Of a DNA stretch of 64,000 nucleotides, positions 8,435 to 17,345 are shown one piece after another. The first letter of the stretch is position 1. Each line of letters opens with the position of its first letter. The position numbers and the translations under genes were made by a program. Origin of the DNA: an uncultured Porphyromonadaceae bacterium (GTDB lineage: Bacteria > Bacteroidota > Bacteroidia > Bacteroidales > Muribaculaceae); the NCBI GenBank assembly GCA_902491625.1, contig CABUIO010000003.1, forward strand, positions 119,650-183,649, in the 5' to 3' direction. The notes under the pieces were generated by a model. The model was not told the DNA's origin and made no database searches. It worked only from the letters and a program-made list of their open reading frames with translations.

Positions 8435-11400
8435 ATGCGCCATACTCGATTACTTGCAATTATATTTTCCATACTTATCTGTGTCTTCTCAATAGCGGCA
8501 CCTGCGGAAGCGGCCAAAAAGAAATCATCAAAGGCCAAGACAACCCAGACAACCTCCAAGTCAAAGAAAGGCAAGTCATCGAAATCCAAATCAAAGAAAT
8601 CATCCTCAAAATCCTCCTCAAAAAAGAAAAGCAAAACTAAGAAGAGCAAGAAAAAGTCCACGTCCAAACGCACTTCTCACTACAACAGAGCAAAGAGCAA
8701 TTCCAAGCGCTGGACTTCCCACACTTCCAAGCCTGCGGAAGTCGCATCCAACGACTCCCTCACCATGCGCATCAACAATGCCGTGCTCAACTGGGTTCCC
8801 GCGAACCTCAATCCGGGAGGTTTGCGTGTCAATTCGGTGAAGCCGAACATGTCGGCCCACACACTTCAGGTCAACCTCAACGACAACTTCACGTATCTGC
8901 CTGTCACGCAGCAGTTCATAGCCGACCTCCAGGGTACCGTGCGACATGCCCTCCCCGACTCCCTGCGCAACTTCTCCCCGACGCTAAACGTGGGCGGCAA
9001 ATCACTGGCGTACTACATCAACCGCATCGACAAACTTCCCGCCGCTGCCCGCAAAAACGTACCGTTCGTGCGTCCGGCCAATCCCGACGTCACGCCCACC
9101 AAAGGTATGCTCGACGACAAGCTCGCACTCTGGCACAGCCACGGACGATACTACAAGAACGGCGGATGGCAATGGCAGCGTCCTCTCCTTTTCGAAACCG
9201 TTGAGGATCTCTACACGATGAGCTATATGCTTCCCTACATCGTGCCGATGCTTGAGAACGCCGGAGCATACGTGTTCCTTCCCCGCGAGCGCGATCCGAA
9301 CGTCAACGAGGTGATCGTGGACAACGACGAAAACGAGGGCGGACAGATCTATTCACAGCCTTACTACAAAGAGATCACCGGCTCGCAGAAATGGTTCCAC
9401 GGCGAATTTGACGGATTTATCTACGACCTTCCGGATTTCCGCGACACTGAGAATCCGTTCGAGCTTGGCACATACCGCCAGACAACCACCATCAAGAACG
9501 GCAAGCCTTCGATCGCGGCATGGTATGCCGACATCCCCGAATCGGGCGAATACGCCGTCTATGTGAGCTACAAGACCCTTCCCAACTCGACGACCGACGC
9601 AAAATATACCGTCAATTATTCCGGAGGCAGCAAGGAGTTTCTTGTCAATCAGAAGATGGGAGGAAGCACATGGATCTACCTCGGGACCTTCCCTCTTGAG
9701 AAAGGCTACAGCGACACTGAGCCTGTCGTAATGCTCAGCAACATTACCGGAGGTCAGCCGGGCACGGTCGTTACCGCCGATGCCGTGAAGATCGGCGGAG
9801 GAATGGGCAATATCGCCCGCAGTCCCAACCGCCGCGACGTATTCTATGACCCCTCGACTCCCGACAATTCGTCTTCGCTCGACAACGCGGAGGAGGATGA
9901 AGAAGATGAGGAAGCCACTGATGAAGAGGATGACGAAGAGGACGCTATCCCCGACGACAAGGGTGGCGAGGCGAGCGTTGATCCCGAACAGTCAGGCAAT
10001 CAGGACTCCGACACAGGCAAGGAGATTGCACAGCAGAAATCGGGACGTGCCCCGACATTCCGCACCTCCGGTTATCCGCGTTTCGTGGAGGGCGCGCGCT
10101 ACTGGCTCCACTGGGCTGGATTCCCCGAGGATGTCTACTCACCCTACCACGGCACCAACGACTATAAAGACGATTACACCGGACGCGCCCTTTGGGTCAA
10201 CTATCTTGCCGGTGGCAGCCGAGTGCTTCCCGACGAACCGGGACTTAACATTCCCGTCGACCTCTCCATGGCTCTCCATTCCGACGCCGGCAAACGTTCC
10301 GACGACAGCACTGTCGGCACGCTTGGCATCTATTATACCAACGGCGGCGCATCCTACGACGACGGCACCCCGCGAATCAACTCGCGCATGCTTACCGACC
10401 TCCTCATGCGCCAGATCACCGGTGACATCCGCCAGACTTTCGAGCCTGACTGGAAACGCCGCTCCATGTGGGACAAGAGCTACGTGGAGGCACGCATCCC
10501 GGAAGTGCCCACAGCGCTTATCGAGCTTATGAGCCATCAGAACTACGGCGACATGATCTACGGCCTCGATCCGGCGTTCCGATTTGTTGTCGGCAGATCA
10601 ATTTACAAGGCGATGGCACGTTTCATGGCCGAGCGTAAAGGGCGCGAGGTCGTGATCCAGCCGCTTCCCGTGAAAGATTTCGCCATCAAACGCACCGGCA
10701 AGAGCCAGTACAGACTGATGTGGAAACCCACGCAGGACAAACTCGAACCGACCGCAGTGCCTAAAAAATATATTGTCTACGAACGCACGGAGGGCGAAAT
10801 GGGCTTCCACCGCATCGGCGAGACTTCCAACACGCAGTTCAATCTGCGCGTGAGCGACAACAATATCCACAGTTTCAAGATCGTGGCTGCAAACGAGGGT
10901 GGTCTCTCGTTCGGTTCCGAGATTCTTGCACTGCGCGAAGGGAAAGAGAACGCTTCCAAACCTGTGCTGATCGTCAACGGATTCACACGTGTCAGCGCCC
11001 CCGGCAAGGTCAATTCCGACGGACGCGCCGGATTCGACTCGGAGGAGGACTTCGGCGTGCCCTATATCCGCGACATTTCTTTCACGGGCTATCAGCAGGA
11101 GTTCCGCCGCTCGGCTGGTGAGAGCGCCGGACGCAGCGACAACAACTACGCCACGAAGGTGATCGCCGGCAATACCTTCGACTACCCCGAGCTTCACGGC
11201 GAGTCCATTGCCGGTGCCGGCTACGGATTCGTCTCGGCGAGTGTCGGTGCGGTAGAAAACGGAGAGGTGAAGCTCCGCGACTACAATGTCGTGGATCTGA
11301 TTCTCGGCAAGCAGAAAGAGGGAACTGTCGGCAACGGATTCTCCGGATGGCACTACAAGACATTCCCCAAAAAACTGCGTCAGGACATGACCAGCTTCGT

Positions 11401-11833
11401 TCACCACGGCGGAAGCCTCGTGGTCAGCGGACAATATGTCGCCTCCGACCTTTTCTCAATGCGATCCGACAATGAGGACCGCGATTTCGCGCGCAAGGTG
11501 CTCGGCATCGAGCCGGCGTCGGGCGAACGAATCCGCAGCGGACGCCTCGACGTAGAGGCGCAGTCGCCGGTGCGCAACCTCCGCAAAGGCGCTATATATT
11601 ACAACAACCGCCTCACCGACAAAATGTACATCGTCGAATCGCCCGACCAGCTTCTCCCCGCAGAGAGCGCCCACACATTCCTGCGGTTCAACGACAACGG
11701 CAATGCCGCCGGTATCATCAACGCCTACGGCAAAGGCAAAGTAGCCACAATGTCCGTTCCGTTTGAGACACTCACCGACAAGAGTGTCCGCGACAACCTT
11801 ATGAAACAAATCATCACCACTTTAGAAAACTAA
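8435..11833 (+). CDS. Exported amidase-like protein with golvesin-like insert and FN3 domain
   Basis: 1132 residues from the ATG at 8435, chosen because a signal peptide starts there (RHTRLLAIIFSILICVFS, cleaved near residue 26) and a promoter lies just upstream. Residues about 27-95 are almost only Lys, Ser and Thr. An N-acetylmuramoyl-L-alanine amidase fold then appears in two parts. The first (about 225-290) has the HSHG site near 233 and the FETVEDL and LPRERD segments. The second (about 560-706) has ALHSDAG near 612 and ALIELMSHQ near 695. Between them sit a golvesin C-terminal-like beta domain (about 308-455) and an Asp/Glu-rich linker (about 483-510). A fibronectin-III-like segment lies at about 745-840. 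Related proteins are often labelled xanthan lyase, which the motifs do not support. It is first in an operon with GT2, DUF4922, SpoIID and AmpG genes. Confidence 0.85.
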   Translation: MRHTRLLAIIFSILICVFSIAAPAEAAKKKSSKAKTTQTTSKSKKGKSSKSKSKKSSSKSSSKKKSKTKKSKKKSTSKRTSHYNRAKSNSKRWTSHTSKPAEVASNDSLTMRINNAVLNWVPANLNPGGLRVNSVKPNMSAHTLQVNLNDNFTYLPVTQQFIADLQGTVRHALPDSLRNFSPTLNVGGKSLAYYINRIDKLPAAARKNVPFVRPANPDVTPTKGMLDDKLALWHSHGRYYKNGGWQWQRPLLFETVEDLYTMSYMLPYIVPMLENAGAYVFLPRERDPNVNEVIVDNDENEGGQIYSQPYYKEITGSQKWFHGEFDGFIYDLPDFRDTENPFELGTYRQTTTIKNGKPSIAAWYADIPESGEYAVYVSYKTLPNSTTDAKYTVNYSGGSKEFLVNQKMGGSTWIYLGTFPLEKGYSDTEPVVMLSNITGGQPGTVVTADAVKIGGGMGNIARSPNRRDVFYDPSTPDNSSSLDNAEEDEEDEEATDEEDDEEDAIPDDKGGEASVDPEQSGNQDSDTGKEIAQQKSGRAPTFRTSGYPRFVEGARYWLHWAGFPEDVYSPYHGTNDYKDDYTGRALWVNYLAGGSRVLPDEPGLNIPVDLSMALHSDAGKRSDDSTVGTLGIYYTNGGASYDDGTPRINSRMLTDLLMRQITGDIRQTFEPDWKRRSMWDKSYVEARIPEVPTALIELMSHQNYGDMIYGLDPAFRFVVGRSIYKAMARFMAERKGREVVIQPLPVKDFAIKRTGKSQYRLMWKPTQDKLEPTAVPKKYIVYERTEGEMGFHRIGETSNTQFNLRVSDNNIHSFKIVAANEGGLSFGSEILALREGKENASKPVLIVNGFTRVSAPGKVNSDGRAGFDSEEDFGVPYIRDISFTGYQQEFRRSAGESAGRSDNNYATKVIAGNTFDYPELHGESIAGAGYGFVSASVGAVENGEVKLRDYNVVDLILGKQKEGTVGNGFSGWHYKTFPKKLRQDMTSFVHHGGSLVVSGQYVASDLFSMRSDNEDRDFARKVLGIEPASGERIRSGRLDVEAQSPVRNLRKGAIYYNNRLTDKMYIVESPDQLLPAESAHTFLRFNDNGNAAGIINAYGKGKVATMSVPFETLTDKSVRDNLMKQIITTLEN

Positions 11834-13140
11834 TGTATCGCTTCAAAAATATCAGGGAACTGAAGGAAGAGACACAGCGCCCCGAATGTCCCGACCACCT
11901 TCTCATTGCTCTCGACTGTCGCGAAGTGTCGCTCGACTACAACGCCGTCCATCGCCTTATCCAGGTGGCGGAACAGGGCGATTATCCGGTGGTCTATTCC
12001 TACTATCGTGAGATCGAAGCCGACGACAGCATCACACAGCATCCCGTCATACCATATCAGCAGGGAAGTCTGCGCGACGACTTCGATTTCGGCCCGGTGG
12101 TGTGCGTCAGCCGCCGCCACATCGCTCAGGTGCAGCCGCAAATATTCGATCGGGAATACGCCGACGGCGGATGGTATGCCCTGCGTCTGGAACTTTCAAC
12201 CGTGGGCGACGGACTGCGGATGCTTCCCGAATACCTCTACACTGTAAAAAAGGTCGATTTCCGCCTCAGCGGCGCCAAGCAACACGACTACGTCGATCCG
12301 CGCAACACCGACTATCAGAAAGACATGGAGCGCACGCTCTCAGCATTCCTCAAATCGCGCCATGCCCTCGCTCCGATTTTCAAGAAGAACATTGATCTGA
12401 AAGAGGGAGAGTTTGAATATGAGGCTACGGTGGTGATTCCGGTGCGCAACAGAGTGCGCACGATCGTCGATGCCGTTAAGTCTGCACTCGGACAAACCAC
12501 GGATTTTCCGTTCAATGTCATTGTCGTTGACAACGGAAGCACCGACGGCACGTCAGAAATTCTCGCCAACATCCATGACGAACGCCTGAAGATTATTACG
12601 CCGTCAGCCGGCGAGAATCTACAGATCGGCGGCTGCTGGAACAAGGCTGTCAGTGACAAGTCATGCGGACGTTTCGCAGTACAGCTTGATTCCGACGATC
12701 TTTATTCCTCACCGCAGACACTGCAACGCATCGTCGATAAGTTCCGCACCGAACACTGCGCAATGGTGATCGGCTGCTACACGATGACCGACTTCGACCT
12801 CAACATCCTTCCTCCGGGACTGATCGACCACAAGGAGTGGACCGATTCAAACGGTGCCAACAACGCTCTAAGAATCAACGGACTCGGCGCTCCGCGCGCA
12901 TTCTTCACCCCCTTGCTTCGCGAGATCGGATTTCCCAACACAAGCTACGGCGAAGATTATGCCGTGGCACTCCGCATATGCCGCGACTACAAGATCGGAC
13001 GCATCTACAATTCCCTCTATCTCTGCCGCCGCTGGGAAGGCAATTCCGATGCGGCGCTCTCGGTGGAAAAAACCAACAGCAACAATTACTACAAAGACTT
13101 CATCCGCACGGTAGAGTTAAGAGCGCGTATGCAGAAATGA
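11833..13140 (+). CDS. Family 2 glycosyltransferase with N-terminal extension
   Basis: 435 residues. The GT-A domain starts at about 196 (EATVVIPVRNRVRTIVDAV), with VIVVDNGSTDGT and the DXD-like QLDSDD near 284. A conserved acidic stretch (SYGEDYAVALRIC) lies near 375-387. The first 195 residues form a separate region that I do not recognise. Its ATG overlaps the preceding stop by one base and its stop overlaps the next ATG, indicating translational coupling. No membrane segment is visible, so it is probably cytoplasmic. Acceptor and donor are unknown; the setting points to a wall- or envelope-related sugar. Confidence 0.88.
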   Translation: MYRFKNIRELKEETQRPECPDHLLIALDCREVSLDYNAVHRLIQVAEQGDYPVVYSYYREIEADDSITQHPVIPYQQGSLRDDFDFGPVVCVSRRHIAQVQPQIFDREYADGGWYALRLELSTVGDGLRMLPEYLYTVKKVDFRLSGAKQHDYVDPRNTDYQKDMERTLSAFLKSRHALAPIFKKNIDLKEGEFEYEATVVIPVRNRVRTIVDAVKSALGQTTDFPFNVIVVDNGSTDGTSEILANIHDERLKIITPSAGENLQIGGCWNKAVSDKSCGRFAVQLDSDDLYSSPQTLQRIVDKFRTEHCAMVIGCYTMTDFDLNILPPGLIDHKEWTDSNGANNALRINGLGAPRAFFTPLLREIGFPNTSYGEDYAVALRICRDYKIGRIYNSLYLCRRWEGNSDAALSVEKTNSNNYYKDFIRTVELRARMQK

Positions 13141-14078
13141 GCACCGAGGAACTTATAGACGCCGCGCGGCAACAGCTGGAAGCGTGGCCGATGGCCGCCG
13201 ACAATTACCGGAGACTCGGCGAGGTACGCCGCCACGACATGCGCTATGGCGACCTGACAGTCGCCACACAATTCAATCCCGCTCGCGCCGTCTCGACCGG
13301 CGCCAAGGTTGACGCCAAGACCATCAGCGAACGACCATGTTTCCTATGCGACTGTAACCGTCCGGAGCAGCAGACCATACTTGAACATTTCTGCGACTGG
13401 CAGGTGCTCCTGAATCCATTCCCGATCTTCCGCACTCACTTCACCATAGCTCACTCCCGCCACCAGCATCAGGACAATATCGACTTCTCCGACATGGCGG
13501 AGTTTACACTGACTCATCCGGGACTTCTCACCTTCTACAATGGCTCGGCAAGCGGCGCCTCATGTCCTGATCATCTTCATTTTCAGGCTACTCTATCAAC
13601 TGAGCTGCAGATCTGCCGCTATGTGGAGGATGCTCCCGGCAAACTCGTGGCAATGATCGGCACCACACGCATCTACATCGTCGACGATCTCCCTGCCGTA
13701 GCACTGCATATCGTCTCGGACGGCAAAAGTCCCCTGATTCAGCAATGGGCCGACGCTCTGCTGAAGCCGAACGATTACGGCATTCCCGACAAATCGCTAC
13801 GCAATCTGCTTATGTGGACCGACGAAAACGGAATGCTCCACACTCTCCTTTTCCCGAGAGAGAAACATCGCCCGGAATGTTACACTTCCGAAGCCTCCGA
13901 CACTACGAACGGCAAACACATGGTGAGTCCCGGCGCAGTTGACATGGCCTGCCTTGTCGTCACGCCGCGCCTCTGCGACTTCGAGTCTCTCGACGTCTAC
14001 CCTCTCGCGCGGATTCTCTCCGAAGTCAGCTACGACTTCACATCCTCTGAAATGCTCCGGAATCTCCTGATGCGATGA
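13137..14078 (+). CDS. DUF4922 protein, HIT/GalT-like nucleotidyl transferase fold
   Basis: 313 residues starting at the ATG in the ATGA overlap with the GT2 stop. A longer in-frame extension upstream is rejected because it lies wholly inside the GT2 gene. The motif DHLHFQA near residue 146 has the HxHxQ form used by the GalT and Ap4A phosphorylase branch of the HIT superfamily. A CFLCDCNRP segment near 64-72 could bind metal. The family is DUF4922. By the motif, the expected chemistry is transfer or phosphorolysis of a nucleotide-sugar or dinucleotide; this is inference. It overlaps the next gene by 4 bp. Confidence 0.85.
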   Translation: MSTEELIDAARQQLEAWPMAADNYRRLGEVRRHDMRYGDLTVATQFNPARAVSTGAKVDAKTISERPCFLCDCNRPEQQTILEHFCDWQVLLNPFPIFRTHFTIAHSRHQHQDNIDFSDMAEFTLTHPGLLTFYNGSASGASCPDHLHFQATLSTELQICRYVEDAPGKLVAMIGTTRIYIVDDLPAVALHIVSDGKSPLIQQWADALLKPNDYGIPDKSLRNLLMWTDENGMLHTLLFPREKHRPECYTSEASDTTNGKHMVSPGAVDMACLVVTPRLCDFESLDVYPLARILSEVSYDFTSSEMLRNLLMR

Positions 14079-15247
14079 AGACACTTCCCCGACCCGAAAT
14101 CACCGTCGGCATCGTGGCTGCGGATGACGCCTCGCTCCGGCCCTGCGGCCGCTGGAATATCGAATCCGGTAAGGATAAGACAATCTTCACACCGCTTGAC
14201 ACCGACAGCTTTATGGAGATCGAAGGTGTCGTTTTCGGACGTAATTTCCATTGGGAAGCAAGAAAAAACCGACAATACAGAGGCTCTTTCATGCTGCTGA
14301 ACACTCCGACGTCAGATGGGTTCCTCATCATCAACCGACTGCCGGTGGAAGACTACGTGCGCAGCGTCGTGGCGAGCGAAATGCATCCGCAGGCGCCGGA
14401 GGAGTTCGTCAAGGCTCATGCCATCATGTCGCGCACATGGGCGCTGCGCAAGCTCCTATGCCACGATGCAGTTGCGGAAGGAAGACATATCTCTGACTCA
14501 GAAATAATCACCTGGGACGAAAGCGACCTCCACAATGACTTCACGGTCTGTTCCGACGACCATTGCCAGCGCTATCAGGGGATCAGCGATAACGAGGAAC
14601 GCGTCAGGAAGATTCTTGACTCAGTCGAAGGACTTATACTCACCGCTGCCAACAGCGACCTTCCCGCTGACGCACGATTCTCCAAATGCTGCGGAGGCGT
14701 CTCGGAACTTTTCTCCTCCTGCTGGGCAAACCGTGAGTTCAGTTATCTCATATCGGTCAAAGATCCTTACTGCGATCCTGCGCGACTGACTCCGGAAGCG
14801 AAGAAGCAGCTGCATTCCACCATCCTGCATGACTACGACAGCGCAACGCCCTACTACGACTGGCAAGTCCGGGTTAGCCGACACCTAATCCATGCCAATC
14901 TGCTGAAGCACTTCGGCGTAGACAAGGGAGAGATACTTGACATCCGTCCATTGCAGCGCGGTGTCTCGGGACGCATCACGCGCCTGCTCATCGCCGGCAG
15001 CGCCGGAAACATAACCGTAGGAAAAGAACTCGCCATACGCCGACTCCTCTCCGACTCTCATCTCTACTCATCAAATTTTCGTATCACGGCAACAGACGAC
15101 GAAGGCTTCACTCTCTCCGGCCAAGGCTGGGGACACGGCGTCGGACTATGCCAGATCGGAGCCGCCGTGATGGCTCTTGAAGGAAAATCCGCAACTGAAA
15201 TACTTTCTTTCTACTTTCCCACTGCCAAAATCAGGAAAATTTACTAA
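14075..15247 (+). CDS. SpoIID/LytB domain protein
   Basis: 390 residues. The SpoIID core is clear: LPVEDYVRSVVASEMHPQAPEEFVKAHAIMSRTWA (near 89-123, with the family's essential Glu in SEM), FSKCCGGVSELF and GQGWGHGVGLCQIGA near the C-terminus. SpoIID proteins are lytic transglycosylases acting on glycan strands stripped of peptides, which pairs logically with the amidase encoded at the head of this operon. No classical signal peptide is seen at the N-terminus (MKTLPRPEITVGIVAADD), so export is uncertain. The start overlaps the DUF4922 stop (ATGA). Confidence 0.9.
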   Translation: MKTLPRPEITVGIVAADDASLRPCGRWNIESGKDKTIFTPLDTDSFMEIEGVVFGRNFHWEARKNRQYRGSFMLLNTPTSDGFLIINRLPVEDYVRSVVASEMHPQAPEEFVKAHAIMSRTWALRKLLCHDAVAEGRHISDSEIITWDESDLHNDFTVCSDDHCQRYQGISDNEERVRKILDSVEGLILTAANSDLPADARFSKCCGGVSELFSSCWANREFSYLISVKDPYCDPARLTPEAKKQLHSTILHDYDSATPYYDWQVRVSRHLIHANLLKHFGVDKGEILDIRPLQRGVSGRITRLLIAGSAGNITVGKELAIRRLLSDSHLYSSNFRITATDDEGFTLSGQGWGHGVGLCQIGAAVMALEGKSATEILSFYFPTAKIRKIY

Positions 15248-15255
15248 TTTTGTGC

Positions 15256-16572
15256 ATGGAGCATAAGAAAAGGTCACCTTGGTTATGGATTCCCTCGCTT
15301 TATTTTGCCGAGGGCGTGCCATATTTCGCAGTCAACACAATCGCAGTTCTGCTTTACACACAGATGGGCATTCCGGTCAAGGAGATGGCCTTTTTCACAT
15401 CTTTGCTCTCTCTGCCGTGGGTCATCAAGCCTTTTTGGGCTCCAATAGTCGACATCATATCCACCAAACGCAAGTGGGTGATCTGGATGCAGCTGGCCAT
15501 CGCCGTGACTCTTGCTATCGTCGCCGCGACTCTACCTCTGAAATTTTTCTTCATACCGACAATAGCCGTCTTCATGCTGATGGCATTCTTCAGCGCCACC
15601 CACGACATCGCTGCCGACGGATTTTACATGCTCGGCCTCACACACCATCAGCAAGCCTCCTACAGCGGATTGCGCAACACTTTCTACCGCATTTCGAGCC
15701 TTTTCTCGCAAGGTGCCATGATCGGTCTATCAGGCGTACTGATCGCCCGGGGATTCGGCGTGCGCATGTCCTGGGTCATCGTTTTCGCCATCCTTGCTAC
15801 CATTTTCCTCTGCATCGCCCTCTACAACAACTTCGCGATGCCGCACCCACAGCAGGACGCTCCCCGAAATGACCGCAGCCTCTCCGACGTTGCAAACGAC
15901 TTTGCGAACACTTTCGTAACCTTCTTCACAAAGAAACATATCGGAGTGGCGCTCGCCTTCATGCTCCTCTACCGACTTCCCGAAGCACTCCTGACGAAGC
16001 TTACGATGCCCTTCTTCAAGGCATCGCGTGCCGAAGGAGGACTCGGACTTGACAACGGCGCCATCGGACTCGCCTACGGCACGGTCGGAGTGATAGCACT
16101 GCTTGCAGGAGGCATTGTCGGCGGAATCTGCATCGGCCGCGGAGGTCTGAAGAAATGGCTCTGGTGGATGGCACTCTCGCTCACGATTCCCAGCGGATTC
16201 TACTGCTATCTCGCCATGGCACAGCCCGACAGTCTGTTGCTTATCGCCACAGGCATCGGCATCGAACAGTTCGGCTACGGATTCGGATTCACGGCCTTCA
16301 TGCTCTACCTCATCTATTTTTCCGAAGGCAAATTCAAGACCTCATGCTACGCCTTCTGCACCGGTATCATGGCCTTAGGCATGATGCTTCCCGGAATGGC
16401 TGCGGGATGGATATTCGAGAAACTCTCCGGTATAACCATCTTCGACACCACCGGCGCACCGCAAGGCTACGTCAACTTCTTCTGGTTCATGATGCTCTGC
16501 TGCGCCGCCACCTTCACCGTCTGCGCCCTCGTCCACATCCCCGCCGACTTCGGCAAAAAGCGCACCAATTAG
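15256..16572 (+). CDS. AmpG-like MFS permease
   Basis: 438 residues with about 12 membrane segments. The N-terminus (SPWLWIPSLYFAEGVPYF, then PWVIKPFWAPIVDIISTKRKW) matches the AmpG/PAT branch of the major facilitator superfamily, whose members import anhydro-muropeptides or acetyl-CoA. I start at the ATG at 15256 rather than a TTG two codons earlier. TAATTTTG at 15245-15252 resembles a -7 box, but it is too close to the ATG to be convincing. Its place after amidase and SpoIID genes supports muropeptide uptake. The 3' end overlaps convergent truA by 4 bp. Confidence 0.87.
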   Translation: MEHKKRSPWLWIPSLYFAEGVPYFAVNTIAVLLYTQMGIPVKEMAFFTSLLSLPWVIKPFWAPIVDIISTKRKWVIWMQLAIAVTLAIVAATLPLKFFFIPTIAVFMLMAFFSATHDIAADGFYMLGLTHHQQASYSGLRNTFYRISSLFSQGAMIGLSGVLIARGFGVRMSWVIVFAILATIFLCIALYNNFAMPHPQQDAPRNDRSLSDVANDFANTFVTFFTKKHIGVALAFMLLYRLPEALLTKLTMPFFKASRAEGGLGLDNGAIGLAYGTVGVIALLAGGIVGGICIGRGGLKKWLWWMALSLTIPSGFYCYLAMAQPDSLLLIATGIGIEQFGYGFGFTAFMLYLIYFSEGKFKTSCYAFCTGIMALGMMLPGMAAGWIFEKLSGITIFDTTGAPQGYVNFFWFMMLCCAATFTVCALVHIPADFGKKRTN

Positions 16573-17342
16573 GGGAAGATAGCGGCCGGATAATCTATAC
16601 GGTGAAGAAAGAGCGCGTTGCCGGGCATTGATTCCCCGGCCTCACAGCGATCTTTTGCGGCAATGACGTCGCGGAAACCGGCGAGGGTAAGCTTGCCTCT
16701 GCCGACATCCACAAGCGTACCGACAACTGCCCTCACCATGTTGCGCAGGAACCTGTTGGCAGTGATCTCGAAGCAGTAGCGAGGAGTGCCGTCCTGCACG
16801 GCAAGAGGATGAACACATTCCGTCCACTCGGCCTTAGTGACTGTGCATATATTGGTTTTGGCATCAGTATGCAGCTTGCTGAAACTTGTGAAGTCATGCG
16901 TGCCGACGAGCAGCGACGCGGCCTCGTTCATGGCGCCATAGTCGAGCGGCGACGGACAAAACCATTCAAAGTCACGCGAGAAGGGAGACCGACGATGACA
17001 TACATAATAATGGTAAGTTCGGCTCAATGCATCGAACCTCGCATGAGCATTGTCCAAGACAGGAAGCAGTTCAAAGACAACGATATACGGCGCCAGAAGA
17101 TGATTGACGGAATGCATGAACCGATACATGTCCGCAATCGGAGCGTCAAGGTCGAAATGCGCATACATCTCCGAAGCGTTGACGGAAGTATCGGTTCTTC
17201 CAGCTCCGGTAATAGAGATCTCGCGACGAAGTATCAGCGAGAAGACCTCCTCGATCTTCTGCTGAACACTCGGCGCGTCGGGCTGGCGCTGCCATCCGTG
17301 AAAAGGAGCGCCGTTGTAGGCAAGTCTAATAAAATACCTCAT
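16569..17342 (-). CDS. truA: tRNA pseudouridine synthase A
   Basis: 257 residues, normal length for TruA, which isomerises uridines 38-40 in the tRNA anticodon arm. The catalytic aspartate is D51 in GAGRTDTSVNA. RYFIRLAYNGAPFHGWQRQ at the start and FEITANRFLRNMVRAVVGTLVDVGRGK near the end are family signatures. It begins 3 bp after the speA stop, so it is probably cotranscribed with speA, and it converges on the AmpG-like gene. Confidence 0.96.
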   Translation of the reverse strand: MRYFIRLAYNGAPFHGWQRQPDAPSVQQKIEEVFSLILRREISITGAGRTDTSVNASEMYAHFDLDAPIADMYRFMHSVNHLLAPYIVVFELLPVLDNAHARFDALSRTYHYYVCHRRSPFSRDFEWFCPSPLDYGAMNEAASLLVGTHDFTSFSKLHTDAKTNICTVTKAEWTECVHPLAVQDGTPRYCFEITANRFLRNMVRAVVGTLVDVGRGKLTLAGFRDVIAAKDRCEAGESMPGNALFLHRIDYPAAIFP

Positions 17343-17345
17343 GTA

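Noticed and set aside
8435..11833. Xanthan lyase
   Set aside because: No polysaccharide lyase motif is seen; amidase and golvesin-like segments explain the protein better.
12837..13136. N-terminal extension of the DUF4922 gene
   Set aside because: It overlaps the GT2 gene by 300 bp, and the ATGA overlap at 13137 is the natural coupled start.
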